A stretch of DNA of 64,000 nt from positions 406,438 through 470,437 of the forward strand of contig NZ_JAICDG010000006.1 of NCBI RefSeq assembly GCF_022751215.1, read 5' to 3'. Position numbers and translations under genes: made by a program. Shown in pieces: positions 34,499 to 42,631 of the stretch. The stretch is from Actinomadura terrae. Lineage in GTDB: Bacteria; Actinomycetota; Actinomycetes; Streptosporangiales; Streptosporangiaceae. How positions within the stretch are numbered: the stretch's first letter is position 1; each line of letters opens with the position of its first letter. A model generated the notes under the pieces. It was given only the letters and a program-made list of their open reading frames with translations. It searched no databases and was not told the origin of the DNA.

Positions 34499-34885
34499 TC
34501 AGGGCGCGCAGGAGCGGCCGGGGTCGGCCCCGGTGATCTCCGGCATGGCGGCCAGAGCCTCGGGCAGGCTCGGGTAAATCGTGAGGCGCTGGTCGAGGTT
34601 GGTGACCTGGAGGACGCGGGCGACCCGCTCGGTCACCGGCCCGGCCAGCGCCGCGCTGCCGCCGCGTCCCTCGGCGGCGAGGTAGAAGCGCAGCAGCAGG
34701 CTCAACCCGCTGGAGTCGAGGAAGAGCAGCGGCGCGAGGTCGAACACCAGGTGCTCGCCGTGCTCGCGGCGCCCGTCGCGGATGGCGCGCTCGGCCTGCT
34801 GCACGGCGGCCAGGTGCAGCTCGCCCGCCAGCGTGATCACGGTGCGCGGGCCCTCGGCCCGGCACGTGACGGTGCACCCGGTCAT
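34499..34885 (-). CDS. STAS-domain anti-sigma-factor antagonist
   Basis: 128 residues, a single STAS domain. LFLDSSGLSLLLRFY carries the Ser that anti-sigma kinases phosphorylate in SpoIIAA-type antagonists. GGGAGG precedes ATG 34885. There is no anti-sigma or sigma gene beside it, so its partner lies elsewhere. Confidence 0.92.
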   Translation of the reverse strand: MTGCTVTCRAEGPRTVITLAGELHLAAVQQAERAIRDGRREHGEHLVFDLAPLLFLDSSGLSLLLRFYLAAEGRGGSAALAGPVTERVARVLQVTNLDQRLTIYPSLPEALAAMPEITGADPGRSCAP

Positions 34886-35121
34886 CGGTCCTCCCCACCT
34901 TCTCCGGGGCCCGCCCGCGATGGGACGCCCCGACGACTGCCGCAGTGCCCGATTGTCCCCTGCCGGGGCCGGGACGGAGGTATCGAACGGGGAATCACGC
35001 TGCCCGCCTCGCGTCCGAAACCGGCCTGTTCCCGCCCGGTCGAGCAGATGCGCGAGAGACGGGTGGGGTGGTAGGCGAGATCGGCGGGGACGCGTCGCGC
35101 GCCCCCGCCGGGCAGAGATCC

Positions 35122-36360
35122 TCAGGCCGTGGTCACGGTGCGGTCGAGGGCGCTGCCCCTGACCCACTTGTTCCACGACATCTCATAGAAGCTCCAGCCG
35201 TTGTTCCACGCGAGGCCGCGCTTGGACCCGGTGATGATCACGGGGTCGCCGCGGTAGGCCCACGAGTAGAACCACTGCGCGGCGGCGGGCGGGGAGTTCA
35301 GGCAGCCGTGGCTGACGTTCTGGTGGCCCTGCGCCCACACGGTCGCGGCCATCGAGTGGATGTACTCGCCGCTGTTGGAGATCCGCACCGCGTGCGGGAT
35401 GACCTCCTTGTAGCCGCCGTTCTTCTTGTCGTCCGGCTTGACGCCCATCCACTCCGACGTCATGATCGCCGGATTCTCCTTGCCCATCGTCAGGTGGATG
35501 CCGCTGGTGGTCAGGAAGGTGTCGACGCCGTTGACGACGCGGCCGCCGCGGCCGGCGCTGATGCCCCAGCTCTTGACCTTCCGGCCGTTCTTCTTCACGA
35601 CCAGGCGGTGGGTCTTCGTGCTCGCGGTGATGATGTGCGAGTCGCCGATGCGGAACCGGCGCGTGTAGTCCGAGACGCCGTAGGTCCGCTTGCCCGACTT
35701 CACGCCCGAGAGCTTCGCGGTGAAGGTGACCGGCTGGTTCGGCTGCCAGTACTCGCCGTTCTTGGTCCGGAAGATCACCTGGGTGTCGCTCACCCAGAAC
35801 CACGCGCCGGTCGCGGCCTTGGCCGACTTGACCTCCAGGGCCCGCTCGACGGCCTTGCGGTCGCCGACCGGGCGGTTGAACGTGACGATGATCGGCATGC
35901 CGACGCCGACCTTCTCGCCGCCGTTCGGGCTGACGTCGGCGATGTCGAGCTCGTTGGCGGCCTTGAGCGTCGTGAACTTCGAGTTCACCGCCGTCGCCTT
36001 GCCCTGCGGGCTCTTGGCGGTCGCCGACACCGCGTACTGGGCGCCGGGACGCAGCGTCCGCGACCTCCAGCTCGTCTTGTCGGCCGACATCGCGCCGTCG
36101 ACCGGCTTGCCCTTGAGCGTGACGCTGACCTGCTCCAGCTTCCCGCCGGTGGCCGTCACGACGACGCCCGCCTCCGGCCTGGCCTTGCCGTTGCCGTTGC
36201 CCGGGTCGATCGTCACCTGCGGGGCCGCCGCGTCGTTCTTGCCGCCGACGGTGACCCCGTCGTCCTTCTCTCCCCCGGAGCAGGCCGCCGTGGCGAGGAG
36301 CAGCACGGCCCCCGCCACTCCAGCGCCGGCCTTGACACCTGCGGACACGCTCCGCTGCAC
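35122..36360 (-). CDS. L,D-transpeptidase (lipoprotein, Ig-domain type)
   Basis: 412 residues, starting at GTG 36360 after GGAGG. The lipobox ATAAC gives C27. Two Ig-like domains (about 45-145 and 145-240) precede the YkuD catalytic domain with H351 and C353 in SHGCLN. It cross-links peptidoglycan stems by 3-3 bonds outside the membrane, as the mycobacterial Ldt enzymes do. It is a paralogue of the gene at 36573-37739, transcribed in the same direction. Confidence 0.95.
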   Translation of the reverse strand: MQRSVSAGVKAGAGVAGAVLLLATAACSGGEKDDGVTVGGKNDAAAPQVTIDPGNGNGKARPEAGVVVTATGGKLEQVSVTLKGKPVDGAMSADKTSWRSRTLRPGAQYAVSATAKSPQGKATAVNSKFTTLKAANELDIADVSPNGGEKVGVGMPIIVTFNRPVGDRKAVERALEVKSAKAATGAWFWVSDTQVIFRTKNGEYWQPNQPVTFTAKLSGVKSGKRTYGVSDYTRRFRIGDSHIITASTKTHRLVVKKNGRKVKSWGISAGRGGRVVNGVDTFLTTSGIHLTMGKENPAIMTSEWMGVKPDDKKNGGYKEVIPHAVRISNSGEYIHSMAATVWAQGHQNVSHGCLNSPPAAAQWFYSWAYRGDPVIITGSKRGLAWNNGWSFYEMSWNKWVRGSALDRTVTTA

Positions 36361-36469
36361 CTCAACCTCCAGAACCCCACCGTCTATCAGGGAGACATTA
36401 GCGACAAAAGCCGCCGATCATGCCATGACCCGGGCTTTTACCGTTACTCCGAGATCAAAGCGTTGCAAC

Positions 36470-36481
36470 GGGACGTCTCCC
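36470..36481. promoter_or_regulatory. 12-base element shared by both L,D-transpeptidase promoters (copy 1)
   Basis: GGGACGTCTCCC occurs here, 110 bases upstream of one L,D-transpeptidase gene, and again at 37795-37806 upstream of the other. A second shared word, TTTTACCGTTAC (36436-36447), recurs as TTTTACCGCTAC on the minus strand at 37770-37781. Confidence 0.45.
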
Positions 36482-36572
36482 GAGTGCGCTGGGTCACCGG
36501 TTTGGGGCGCCGCGAGTTCGGGGCACGGTGAGTTGGGCGCACGGCGGGTGTGGGGCGCGGCGGCGAGCCGGG

Positions 36573-37739
36573 TCAGGAGAGCGCGCTGCCCTGGCGCCAC
36601 TTCTCGAACGACACCTGCCACTGGCCCCAGCCGTTGTCGGGCTCCAGCTCCCGGTCGGTGCCGGTGAGGTCGATGACATCGCCGCGCTGCATGATGCCGT
36701 AGAACCAGCTCGCGTTGGACGGGCTAACGTTGAGGCAGCCGTGGCTGACGTTCGCCGAGCCCTGCGACCCGACCGACCACGGCGCCGAGTGCACGTACTC
36801 GCCGCTGTTGGAGAAGCGGACCGCGTGGTTGACGACCTGCTTGTAGTAGCCGGGGTCGCCCTCCTTGCGGCCCGGGGAGACCATCGTGACCGGGTCCCCC
36901 TTCTCCATCAGCAGGTGGACGCCGCTGGTCGTGGTGAACTCGCGGGTCTCCCCGTTGCCCGCGCTGAACGGGATCGTGCGCAGCGTCCGGCCGTCCCGCT
37001 TCACCGTCATGTGGTGCTTGGCGATGCTCCCGGTGGTGATCTGCGCGGCGCCGATCGTGATGACCTGCTCGGCGTCCTTGGCCCCGTAGACGCCGCCGCC
37101 CGCGTTCACCCCGGCCAGCCGCGCCTGGAAGCGGACCCGCTGGTGCGGCTGCCAGTACGTCTTCGTCCGGTAGGTGACCTGGTCGGGAGCGATCCAGTTC
37201 CAGGCGCCCTCGACCGGCTTCTCCGGGGTGACCTGGAGGGCGCGCTCCACGGCGGCCTTGTCGGTGACCGGGCGGTTGAACCGCAGCATGATCGGCATGC
37301 CGACGCCGACCTTCTCGCCGCTGAGGTTCGGCGTGATGTCGGTGATCGACAGCGTCTTGGCGGGCTTCAGCGTCGTGAACGCGCTGGTCGCCGTGGTCTT
37401 GCCGTCGCGGGCCTGCGCGGTGACGGTGTAGGACGCGCCGGGCGTCAGCGTCCGCCCGGACCGCCACGACTTGCGGTCACCGGCCAGCTGCCCCGTGATC
37501 GCCGGGCCCTGGTTCCCCTGCACGGTGACCTTGTCCAGCTTGCCGCCGGACGCCTTGACCTCGATCGTGCCGTCCGGCCTGACCTGGGCGGTTCCGTTGG
37601 CCGGTGTGATCGTCACGGTGGTCTTGGAGTCGCCGGAGGCGAGCTTGCCCACCCCGCCGCCCCCGCAGCCGGCCGCGAGCAGCGCCACCGCGCCCGCGCC
37701 CCCGGTCGCCACCAGTCCGAACCGCCCCTTGACTCCCAC
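36573..37739 (-). CDS. L,D-transpeptidase (lipoprotein, Ig-domain type), paralogue
   Basis: 388 residues, starting at GTG 37739 after GGGGGAGA. The signal sequence has the lipobox LLAAGC (C25). Two Ig-like domains lead to the YkuD domain with H333 and C335 in SHGCLN. It keeps the same catalytic signature as its neighbour but differs in the loops around the active site, so the two may act on different strands or stages. Confidence 0.95.
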   Translation of the reverse strand: MGVKGRFGLVATGGAGAVALLAAGCGGGGVGKLASGDSKTTVTITPANGTAQVRPDGTIEVKASGGKLDKVTVQGNQGPAITGQLAGDRKSWRSGRTLTPGASYTVTAQARDGKTTATSAFTTLKPAKTLSITDITPNLSGEKVGVGMPIMLRFNRPVTDKAAVERALQVTPEKPVEGAWNWIAPDQVTYRTKTYWQPHQRVRFQARLAGVNAGGGVYGAKDAEQVITIGAAQITTGSIAKHHMTVKRDGRTLRTIPFSAGNGETREFTTTSGVHLLMEKGDPVTMVSPGRKEGDPGYYKQVVNHAVRFSNSGEYVHSAPWSVGSQGSANVSHGCLNVSPSNASWFYGIMQRGDVIDLTGTDRELEPDNGWGQWQVSFEKWRQGSALS

Positions 37740-37769
37740 CGATCTCCCCCATGTCCAAAGATTCCACCC

Positions 37770-37806
37770 GTAGCGGTAAAATCTATCTGACTAGGGGAGA
37801 CGTCCC
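37770..37806. promoter_or_regulatory. Shared elements upstream of the second L,D-transpeptidase
   Basis: Contains GTAGCGGTAAAA (37770-37781) and GGGAGACGTCCC (37795-37806), the complements of the words found upstream of the other transpeptidase gene. Candidate common regulator sites. Confidence 0.45.
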
Positions 37807-37885
37807 GAACAGCCCGAAAGTTCGGAGTCGGCCGGGCCGAATTTCGTGATCGCCCGCGCGCCCGCGGGAGCGGGGTCGGGCGGGG

Positions 37886-38629
37886 TCAGGCGGAGGTCGT
37901 CCCGGCCCGCGCGGGCTCGGCGTTGACGTGGCGGAGGCAGCGCCGGAAGCCCCAGACCGAGACGCCGACGCCGACCGCGCCGAGCCCGGCGACGATGCCC
38001 GTCCGGAACCACAGGTACATGCCGATCGACTCGTTGAACAGCATCCACAGGCTGATGACCACGTTGGCGAACAGCACCATCGACCACAGCAGGGAGATGC
38101 GCAGGAAGAACTGGTGGACCCGCTCGTGCCGCAGGAACGCCTCGGGGATCGGCGCCATGTCCTTCGCGAGCTTCTTGGCCAGCGGGCGGCCGAGCGGCAC
38201 CGATGCCAGGAACGACATGCCCACGATCAGCGTGCCGAGCGTCGGCTGGAGGAAGTAGACGACGGCGCTGTGGGTGGCCGCGGCGAGCGCCGCGCGGACG
38301 GTGACGCCGACGGCGGCCAGCAGCAGCATCCCGGGCACCTGGTGGCCGCGCAGGTAGCGGTAGGCGATCCCGCCGTAGACCCAGGCCACGGCGGCGACGA
38401 GCGCGCCGTTCAGCCCGAGGAGGACGAGCGCGGCGTAGAAGACCGCGACGGGCGCGATGACGCCCTCGACGAAGCGCGGCAGCGCGTGCAGGAGCAGCGC
38501 CTTGACCTGGGGCAGCTCGAAGCCCCCGGGCCCGGTCTCCTGGGGCCCCGCGTCCGGCGCGGAGGGCTCAGAGGGACGCTCGGACGCCGGGAGGGGCGGG
38601 TCCGCGGGCGTGCTCGCCGGTCGTTCCAT
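37886..38629 (-). CDS. VC0807-family integral membrane protein
   Basis: 247 residues from ATG 38629 (GGGGAG upstream); an ATG at 38659 lacks a ribosome site. A Pro/Ser-rich cytoplasmic start is followed by about six membrane helices. VYGGIAYRYLRG and PLGRPLAKKLAKDMAP are typical of this uncharacterised family. No operon partner is evident. Confidence 0.82.
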   Translation of the reverse strand: MERPASTPADPPLPASERPSEPSAPDAGPQETGPGGFELPQVKALLLHALPRFVEGVIAPVAVFYAALVLLGLNGALVAAVAWVYGGIAYRYLRGHQVPGMLLLAAVGVTVRAALAAATHSAVVYFLQPTLGTLIVGMSFLASVPLGRPLAKKLAKDMAPIPEAFLRHERVHQFFLRISLLWSMVLFANVVISLWMLFNESIGMYLWFRTGIVAGLGAVGVGVSVWGFRRCLRHVNAEPARAGTTSA

Positions 38630-38856
38630 CGAGTGCAGCGCTCCCCGATCGGTGTGCATGGACGGTGTGCCTGGCGGTGTACATGAACGCGGTCGTGGTC
38701 ACGATTCGCACCACGGTACGTGATGCGGGCCGCGCGTCCACCCGCTTTGGCAGGGAAACGCCCGATTTGCTCCCCGGTCTCGGCACGGGGAGGCAAAGCC
38801 GCGGGCCCCGGCCGCATCCGGTCAACGCCCAGCTCGGCCACCTGGCCGGACCGTCC

Positions 38857-39846
38857 TCAGGCGGCGCCGGAGGGGCCGGTCCCGGACGGCGGCTCCGCCG
38901 GTGGATCGGACGGCGGATCGGACGGGGGGCGGGCGGGCTCGGCGTCACGTGCGGCGGCGTGGACGGCACGCAGCGTGACCGCCACCGACGGGCGGCCGAC
39001 GCTCGCCTTCCGCGTGACGGCGTACACCTCGCGGGCGAGCGTGCACTCGGGGATGCGCCGGACCGCCACGCCCTGGTCGCCGGCCGCGAGCGCGAGCGCG
39101 GGCACGGCGGTGATGCCGATGCCGCGCGCGACGAGGCTGAGGATCGTGTGCAGGCCCTCGAACTCCCACGGGACGGGGCGGGCGCCGCCGACGGTGTCCA
39201 GGAGCCGCTCGACGGCCTGCCGGGACGGCTCGCCCGGCGGCGCCGCCATCCACGGCTCCTCCCGCAGCTCGTGCAGCCGGACGGGCCGCCGCGGATCCGA
39301 CAGCGGGTGCGAGGACGGCACGACCAGGACCAGCGGGTCGCGGCGCAGGTGGAAGAACTCCAGGACGGCGGGCGACTGGTCGGGGACCTTGCCCGTCCAG
39401 TCGTCGATGAGGGCGATGTCCACCTCGCCGCTCTGCACCTGCCGGACCCCGTCGCCGGGCCGGGTCTGCCGGAGCACGAACGTCAGCCCGGGGTGGTCGC
39501 CGAGACTCTGCGCCAGCGCGGGGGCGAGCGCGACGGCGGCGGTGGGGAACGCGGTGACCACCACGCGTCCCATGGGGGTGTCGGCCTGCGCCGACAGCTC
39601 CGCCTCGGCCGCCTCGACCAGCGTGAGGATCTCCTCGGCGCGCGCGGCGAGGCGCCGCCCGGCGTCGGTCAGCTCGGCGCTGCGGGCGGTGCGGTCCAGC
39701 AGCGGGAGGCGCGCCTCCCGCTCCAGCGCGGCGAGTTGCTGGGACACGGCCGAGGGGGTGTAGCCGAGGGCGGCGGCGGTGGCCGCGATGCTGCCGCGCC
39801 GGGCGAACTCGGCGAGAAGCCGCAGGCGGCGGAGCTCCAGCATCAC
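38857..39846 (-). CDS. LysR-family transcriptional regulator
   Basis: 329 residues. The N-terminal helix-turn-helix (RRLRLLAEFARRGSIAATAAALGYTPSAVSQQLAALE) precedes the effector domain (about 90-295). The tail is a Pro/Ser repeat (PPSDPPSDPPAEPP). It is divergent from the aminotransferase at 39990, its probable target, with 143 bases between. Confidence 0.93.
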   Translation of the reverse strand: MMLELRRLRLLAEFARRGSIAATAAALGYTPSAVSQQLAALEREARLPLLDRTARSAELTDAGRRLAARAEEILTLVEAAEAELSAQADTPMGRVVVTAFPTAAVALAPALAQSLGDHPGLTFVLRQTRPGDGVRQVQSGEVDIALIDDWTGKVPDQSPAVLEFFHLRRDPLVLVVPSSHPLSDPRRPVRLHELREEPWMAAPPGEPSRQAVERLLDTVGGARPVPWEFEGLHTILSLVARGIGITAVPALALAAGDQGVAVRRIPECTLAREVYAVTRKASVGRPSVAVTLRAVHAAARDAEPARPPSDPPSDPPAEPPSGTGPSGAA

Positions 39847-39989
39847 TCCAGCTTACGGTCACCATCGCTGAGACTCGCTTGTGATGATGCTAATTGCGGG
39901 AAAGCATGACAGCGACACCCGGCCGGGGTCGCACACGGGGGATCTCTTCACACCGTCCGCCCGTCGTTCCGTCATGCCTGGAGTTCTCG

Positions 39990-41327
39990 ATGCCTGCCCT
40001 GACCCCGGCCGCGCCCGCCCGGCCGCTGCCGTTCGCGCCCCGCCCGGTACCGCTGTCGGCGACCCTCGCCGTCAACGAGGCGATCGCCCGCAAGAAACGC
40101 CAGGGGGTGCGGGTCCTGCCGATGGGCTTCGGCGAGGCGGGCATCCCCATCCATCCCGCGCTGACCCGCGAGCTGGAGGCGGCCTCCGGCCGGGGGGCCT
40201 ACGGCCCCGTCGCCGGGTCGGCCGCGCTGCGCGCCGCCGCGGCCGGGTACTGGAGCCGGCGGGGGCTGCCCACCGACCCGTCCGCGGTCGTCGCGGGGCC
40301 CGGGAGCAAGCCGCTGCTGTTCGCGCTGCTGACCGCGCTCGGCGGGGACGTGGTGGTGGCCGCGCCGAGCTGGGTGTCCTACGCCGCGCAGACGTCGCTG
40401 GCGGGCGCCGAGGCCGTGCCCGTGCCCACGGTCGCGGGCGAGGGCGGCGTGCCCGACCCCGGCCTGCTCGCCGACGCGGTGACGCGGGCGCGCGCCCGGG
40501 GACGCTCCGTCCGGGCGGTCGTCGTGACGCTCCCCGACAACCCGACCGGGACCCTCGCGTCCGAGGACACCGTCCGCCGCCTGTGCTCGCTGGCGCGGGA
40601 GCTGGACCTCGTCGTCGTCTCGGACGAGATCTACCGCGACCTCGTGCACGCCCCCGACCGAGCGGTGCCCTCCCCCGCCCGGTTCGCGCCGGAGCGGACG
40701 GTGGTGACGACCGCGCTCAGCAAGAGCCTGGCGGCGGGCGGCTGGCGGCTGGGCGTCGCCCGGCTGCCGGAGGGCCCGTTCGGCCGGGCGCTGCGCGACA
40801 GCGTCCTCGGCGTCGCGAGCGAGGTGTGGTCGAGCGCGCCCGCCCCCATGCAGCACGCCGCCGCCTACGCCTTCGCGGAGCCGCCGGAGCTGGTCGAGCA
40901 CGTGGCCCGGAGCCGCCGCCTGCACGCGGCCGTCACCGGCGCCGTCGCCGACCGGTTCGCCGCCGCCGGGGCGCGGGTGGTGCGGCCGGAAGCGGCCTTC
41001 TACCTCTACCCCGACCTCGGGCCGGTCCGGGAGGGGCTGCGGGCGCGGCACGGCGTCCGGACGTCCGCCGACCTCACGGGACTGCTGCTGGAGCGCTACG
41101 GGGTGGGCGTCCTTCCCGGCAGCGTGTTCGGCGACGCGCCGGAGGCCCTGCGCATGCGGGTGGCGCCGAGCCTGCTCTACGGGGAGGACGACGAGCAGCG
41201 CCTGGCCGCCCTCGCCTCCCCCGCCCCGGCGGCGCTGCCCTGGATCGCGGACGGCCTGGACCGGCTGGCCGAGGTGCTCGCCGACCTCACCGAGACGGCG
41301 CACAGGGGCGAAGCCGTCCCGGCGTGA
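39990..41327 (+). CDS. PLP-dependent aminotransferase, class I/II
   Basis: 445 residues from ATG 39990 (GGAG six bases upstream); an ATG at 39894 adds 32 unlikely residues. The fold-type I motifs are YGPVAGSAALR, DNPTGT, SDEIYRDL and the PLP lysine in SKSLAAGGWRLG. It transfers amino groups between an amino acid and a 2-oxo acid; the specificity is not readable. It is probably regulated by the divergent LysR. Confidence 0.9.
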   Translation: MPALTPAAPARPLPFAPRPVPLSATLAVNEAIARKKRQGVRVLPMGFGEAGIPIHPALTRELEAASGRGAYGPVAGSAALRAAAAGYWSRRGLPTDPSAVVAGPGSKPLLFALLTALGGDVVVAAPSWVSYAAQTSLAGAEAVPVPTVAGEGGVPDPGLLADAVTRARARGRSVRAVVVTLPDNPTGTLASEDTVRRLCSLARELDLVVVSDEIYRDLVHAPDRAVPSPARFAPERTVVTTALSKSLAAGGWRLGVARLPEGPFGRALRDSVLGVASEVWSSAPAPMQHAAAYAFAEPPELVEHVARSRRLHAAVTGAVADRFAAAGARVVRPEAAFYLYPDLGPVREGLRARHGVRTSADLTGLLLERYGVGVLPGSVFGDAPEALRMRVAPSLLYGEDDEQRLAALASPAPAALPWIADGLDRLAEVLADLTETAHRGEAVPA

Positions 41328-41376
41328 CCGCGCTTCACCCGCGGACCGGACCTTTTCCCGCATAGCGCGGGAATTG

Positions 41377-41461
41377 CGGAGGGTAAGGGAGTCGAACCCC
41401 TTCGAGTTTCACCTCGACGTCGGCTTTCGAAACCGCTGCCTTACCGTTCGGCCAACCCTCC
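41377..41461 (-). tRNA. tRNA-Ser (CGA), divergent
   Basis: An 85-nt class II tRNA with acceptor GGAGGGT/ACCCTCC, discriminator G, no encoded CCA, D stem GCC/GGC, anticodon loop TTCGAAA (CGA), long variable arm (GTCGAGGTGAAACTCGA) and T loop TTCGACT. The outermost anticodon-stem pair is G-A, a mismatch. It is third in a minus-strand Trp-Ala-Ser row. Confidence 0.85.
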
Positions 41462-41504
41462 CGTCGGCGCCGGGAACGCCCGGTGGGCGGCCGGGCCGCC
41501 CGGG

Positions 41505-41575
41505 TGGACCAGCAGGGAATCGAACCCTGATCGCTTCCTTGCAAGAGAAGTGTGCTTCCGTTGCACCACAGGCCC
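41505..41575 (-). tRNA. tRNA-Ala (UGC), divergent
   Basis: A 71-nt tRNA. The acceptor GGGCCTG/CTGGTCC includes the alanine identity pair G3-U70 and a T-T mismatch at pair 6-67; the discriminator is A. D arm GTGC-AACGGAA-GCAC, anticodon loop CTTGCAA (TGC), short variable loop, perfect T stem CAGGG/CCCTG. No encoded CCA. Confidence 0.8.
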
Positions 41576-41590
41576 GTTGATCACGCTCAG

Positions 41591-41662
41591 CAGGGGCGGA
41601 GGGAGTCGAACCCACTTTCCGCTGGTTTTGGAGACCAGCCGCCTAACCGGTGGCTCACCCCT
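41591..41662 (-). tRNA. tRNA-Trp (CCA), divergent
   Basis: A 72-nt tRNA with acceptor AGGGGTG/CGCCCCT, discriminator G and anticodon stem-loop CTGGT-CTCCAAA-ACCAG (CCA). Unusual points: position 8 is A instead of the near-universal U, the D stem is only GCC/GGC, two bases separate the D and anticodon stems, and the T stem has one T-T mismatch. No encoded CCA. Confidence 0.8.
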
Positions 41663-42018
41663 TCGGACCGTCGTTCCCGACGTGTTCGATGATGGGCCAG
41701 GACGGCGAATTCCGGCAAAGTATTTTTTGTCCCCGCCAGGCGGCGGACGGTCACTGTACGGAGGGTTCGAGTCGCGCATCGTGCCGATCCCCCGGTCATT
41801 GATCATTTTCCTGCCGGCCGCCGTCCACCGGCGCCGCCGCGGCCGCCGATAGGCGCCCGACCGGCGCGTATAAGGGTGGTGTAAGGTCCAACAACGCACG
41901 GGGCGAAAGTCACGAACTCACCGACCGCGAACCATCGGGCGCCCAGTCGGGCCGTCCCGTGGTAAACCCAGGACACGCGCGTCGTCACGTGAGTGTGGAA
42001 GAAGGCGAGGGGCCCGGC
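41663..42018. other. Intergenic region upstream of the tRNA row and of the hypothetical gene
   Basis: A 356-base stretch with a local AT-rich patch (AAAAAATACTTTG on the minus strand near 41723) that could hold the leftward tRNA promoter. A GGTTCGAGTC word at 41763 resembles a T loop but no further tRNA folds around it. I see no gene. Confidence 0.5.
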
Positions 42019-42591
42019 ATGAGGCATGCACGGGACGGGGCTGCCGCCGCGATGAACGCGGCGTCGAGGATTCTCGTCGCGCGGGGGAAGAACGAGCCCC
42101 AGGAGCTGGAGAACCCGGACGTCGCCTGGGGCCAGCGCGCGCGGGACGGCGTCTGGGTGCCGACCAGGGACGGGCAGCGCCTGCACATCGGCATCGACGT
42201 CGCGGCGTCCGACACGGTCGCGCAGGTGCTGCGGCCCAGCCTGCGGGTTTTCGTCGGCGTGGACCGCGACACCGACATCGTCGCGCAGACGACCGACAAC
42301 GGGGTCCGGCTGCTGACGGTCATCCACGGCCCCGAGGCGCCGCCCGAGTTCCGCTTCGTGCTCTCCCTCCCCGACGGCCTGGCGCTGGAGGCGATGCCCT
42401 CCGGTGGCTACGACGTCGTCCACCTGCGCTACGGCGCGACCGTCGGGCGGCTCTACAACCCGTGGGCGAGCGACTCGATGTTCCGCCAGGTGAAGGCCGA
42501 CTACGTGATGGAGGGGCCGGTCGTCACGATGCGCGTCCAGCACGCCGACGCCTACTACCCCGTGGTCGCCGACCCGCACTACGCCCGCTGA
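42019..42591 (+). CDS. Hypothetical protein ending in the YYPVVADPHY motif
   Basis: 190 residues from ATG 42019 (GAGGGG upstream); the frame opens at 41959. No signal peptide or membrane segment. It is beta-rich with HIGIDVAASDTVAQVLRPSLRVFVGVD, and a C-terminal HADAYYPVVADPHYAR. That last motif is widespread at the ends of pre-domains in actinobacterial secreted or polymorphic proteins, which suggests this is a lone conserved domain. Function unknown. It lies next to the tRNA row. Confidence 0.7.
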   Translation: MRHARDGAAAAMNAASRILVARGKNEPQELENPDVAWGQRARDGVWVPTRDGQRLHIGIDVAASDTVAQVLRPSLRVFVGVDRDTDIVAQTTDNGVRLLTVIHGPEAPPEFRFVLSLPDGLALEAMPSGGYDVVHLRYGATVGRLYNPWASDSMFRQVKADYVMEGPVVTMRVQHADAYYPVVADPHYAR

Positions 42592-42631
42592 GCGCCCGCC
42601 CCGCCGAGCCCCGCCGACCCGGTGGAACGTG

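Noticed and set aside
41755..41800. A fourth tRNA suggested by a GGTTCGAGTC T-loop-like word
   Set aside because: No matching T stem, acceptor or anticodon arm could be folded around it.
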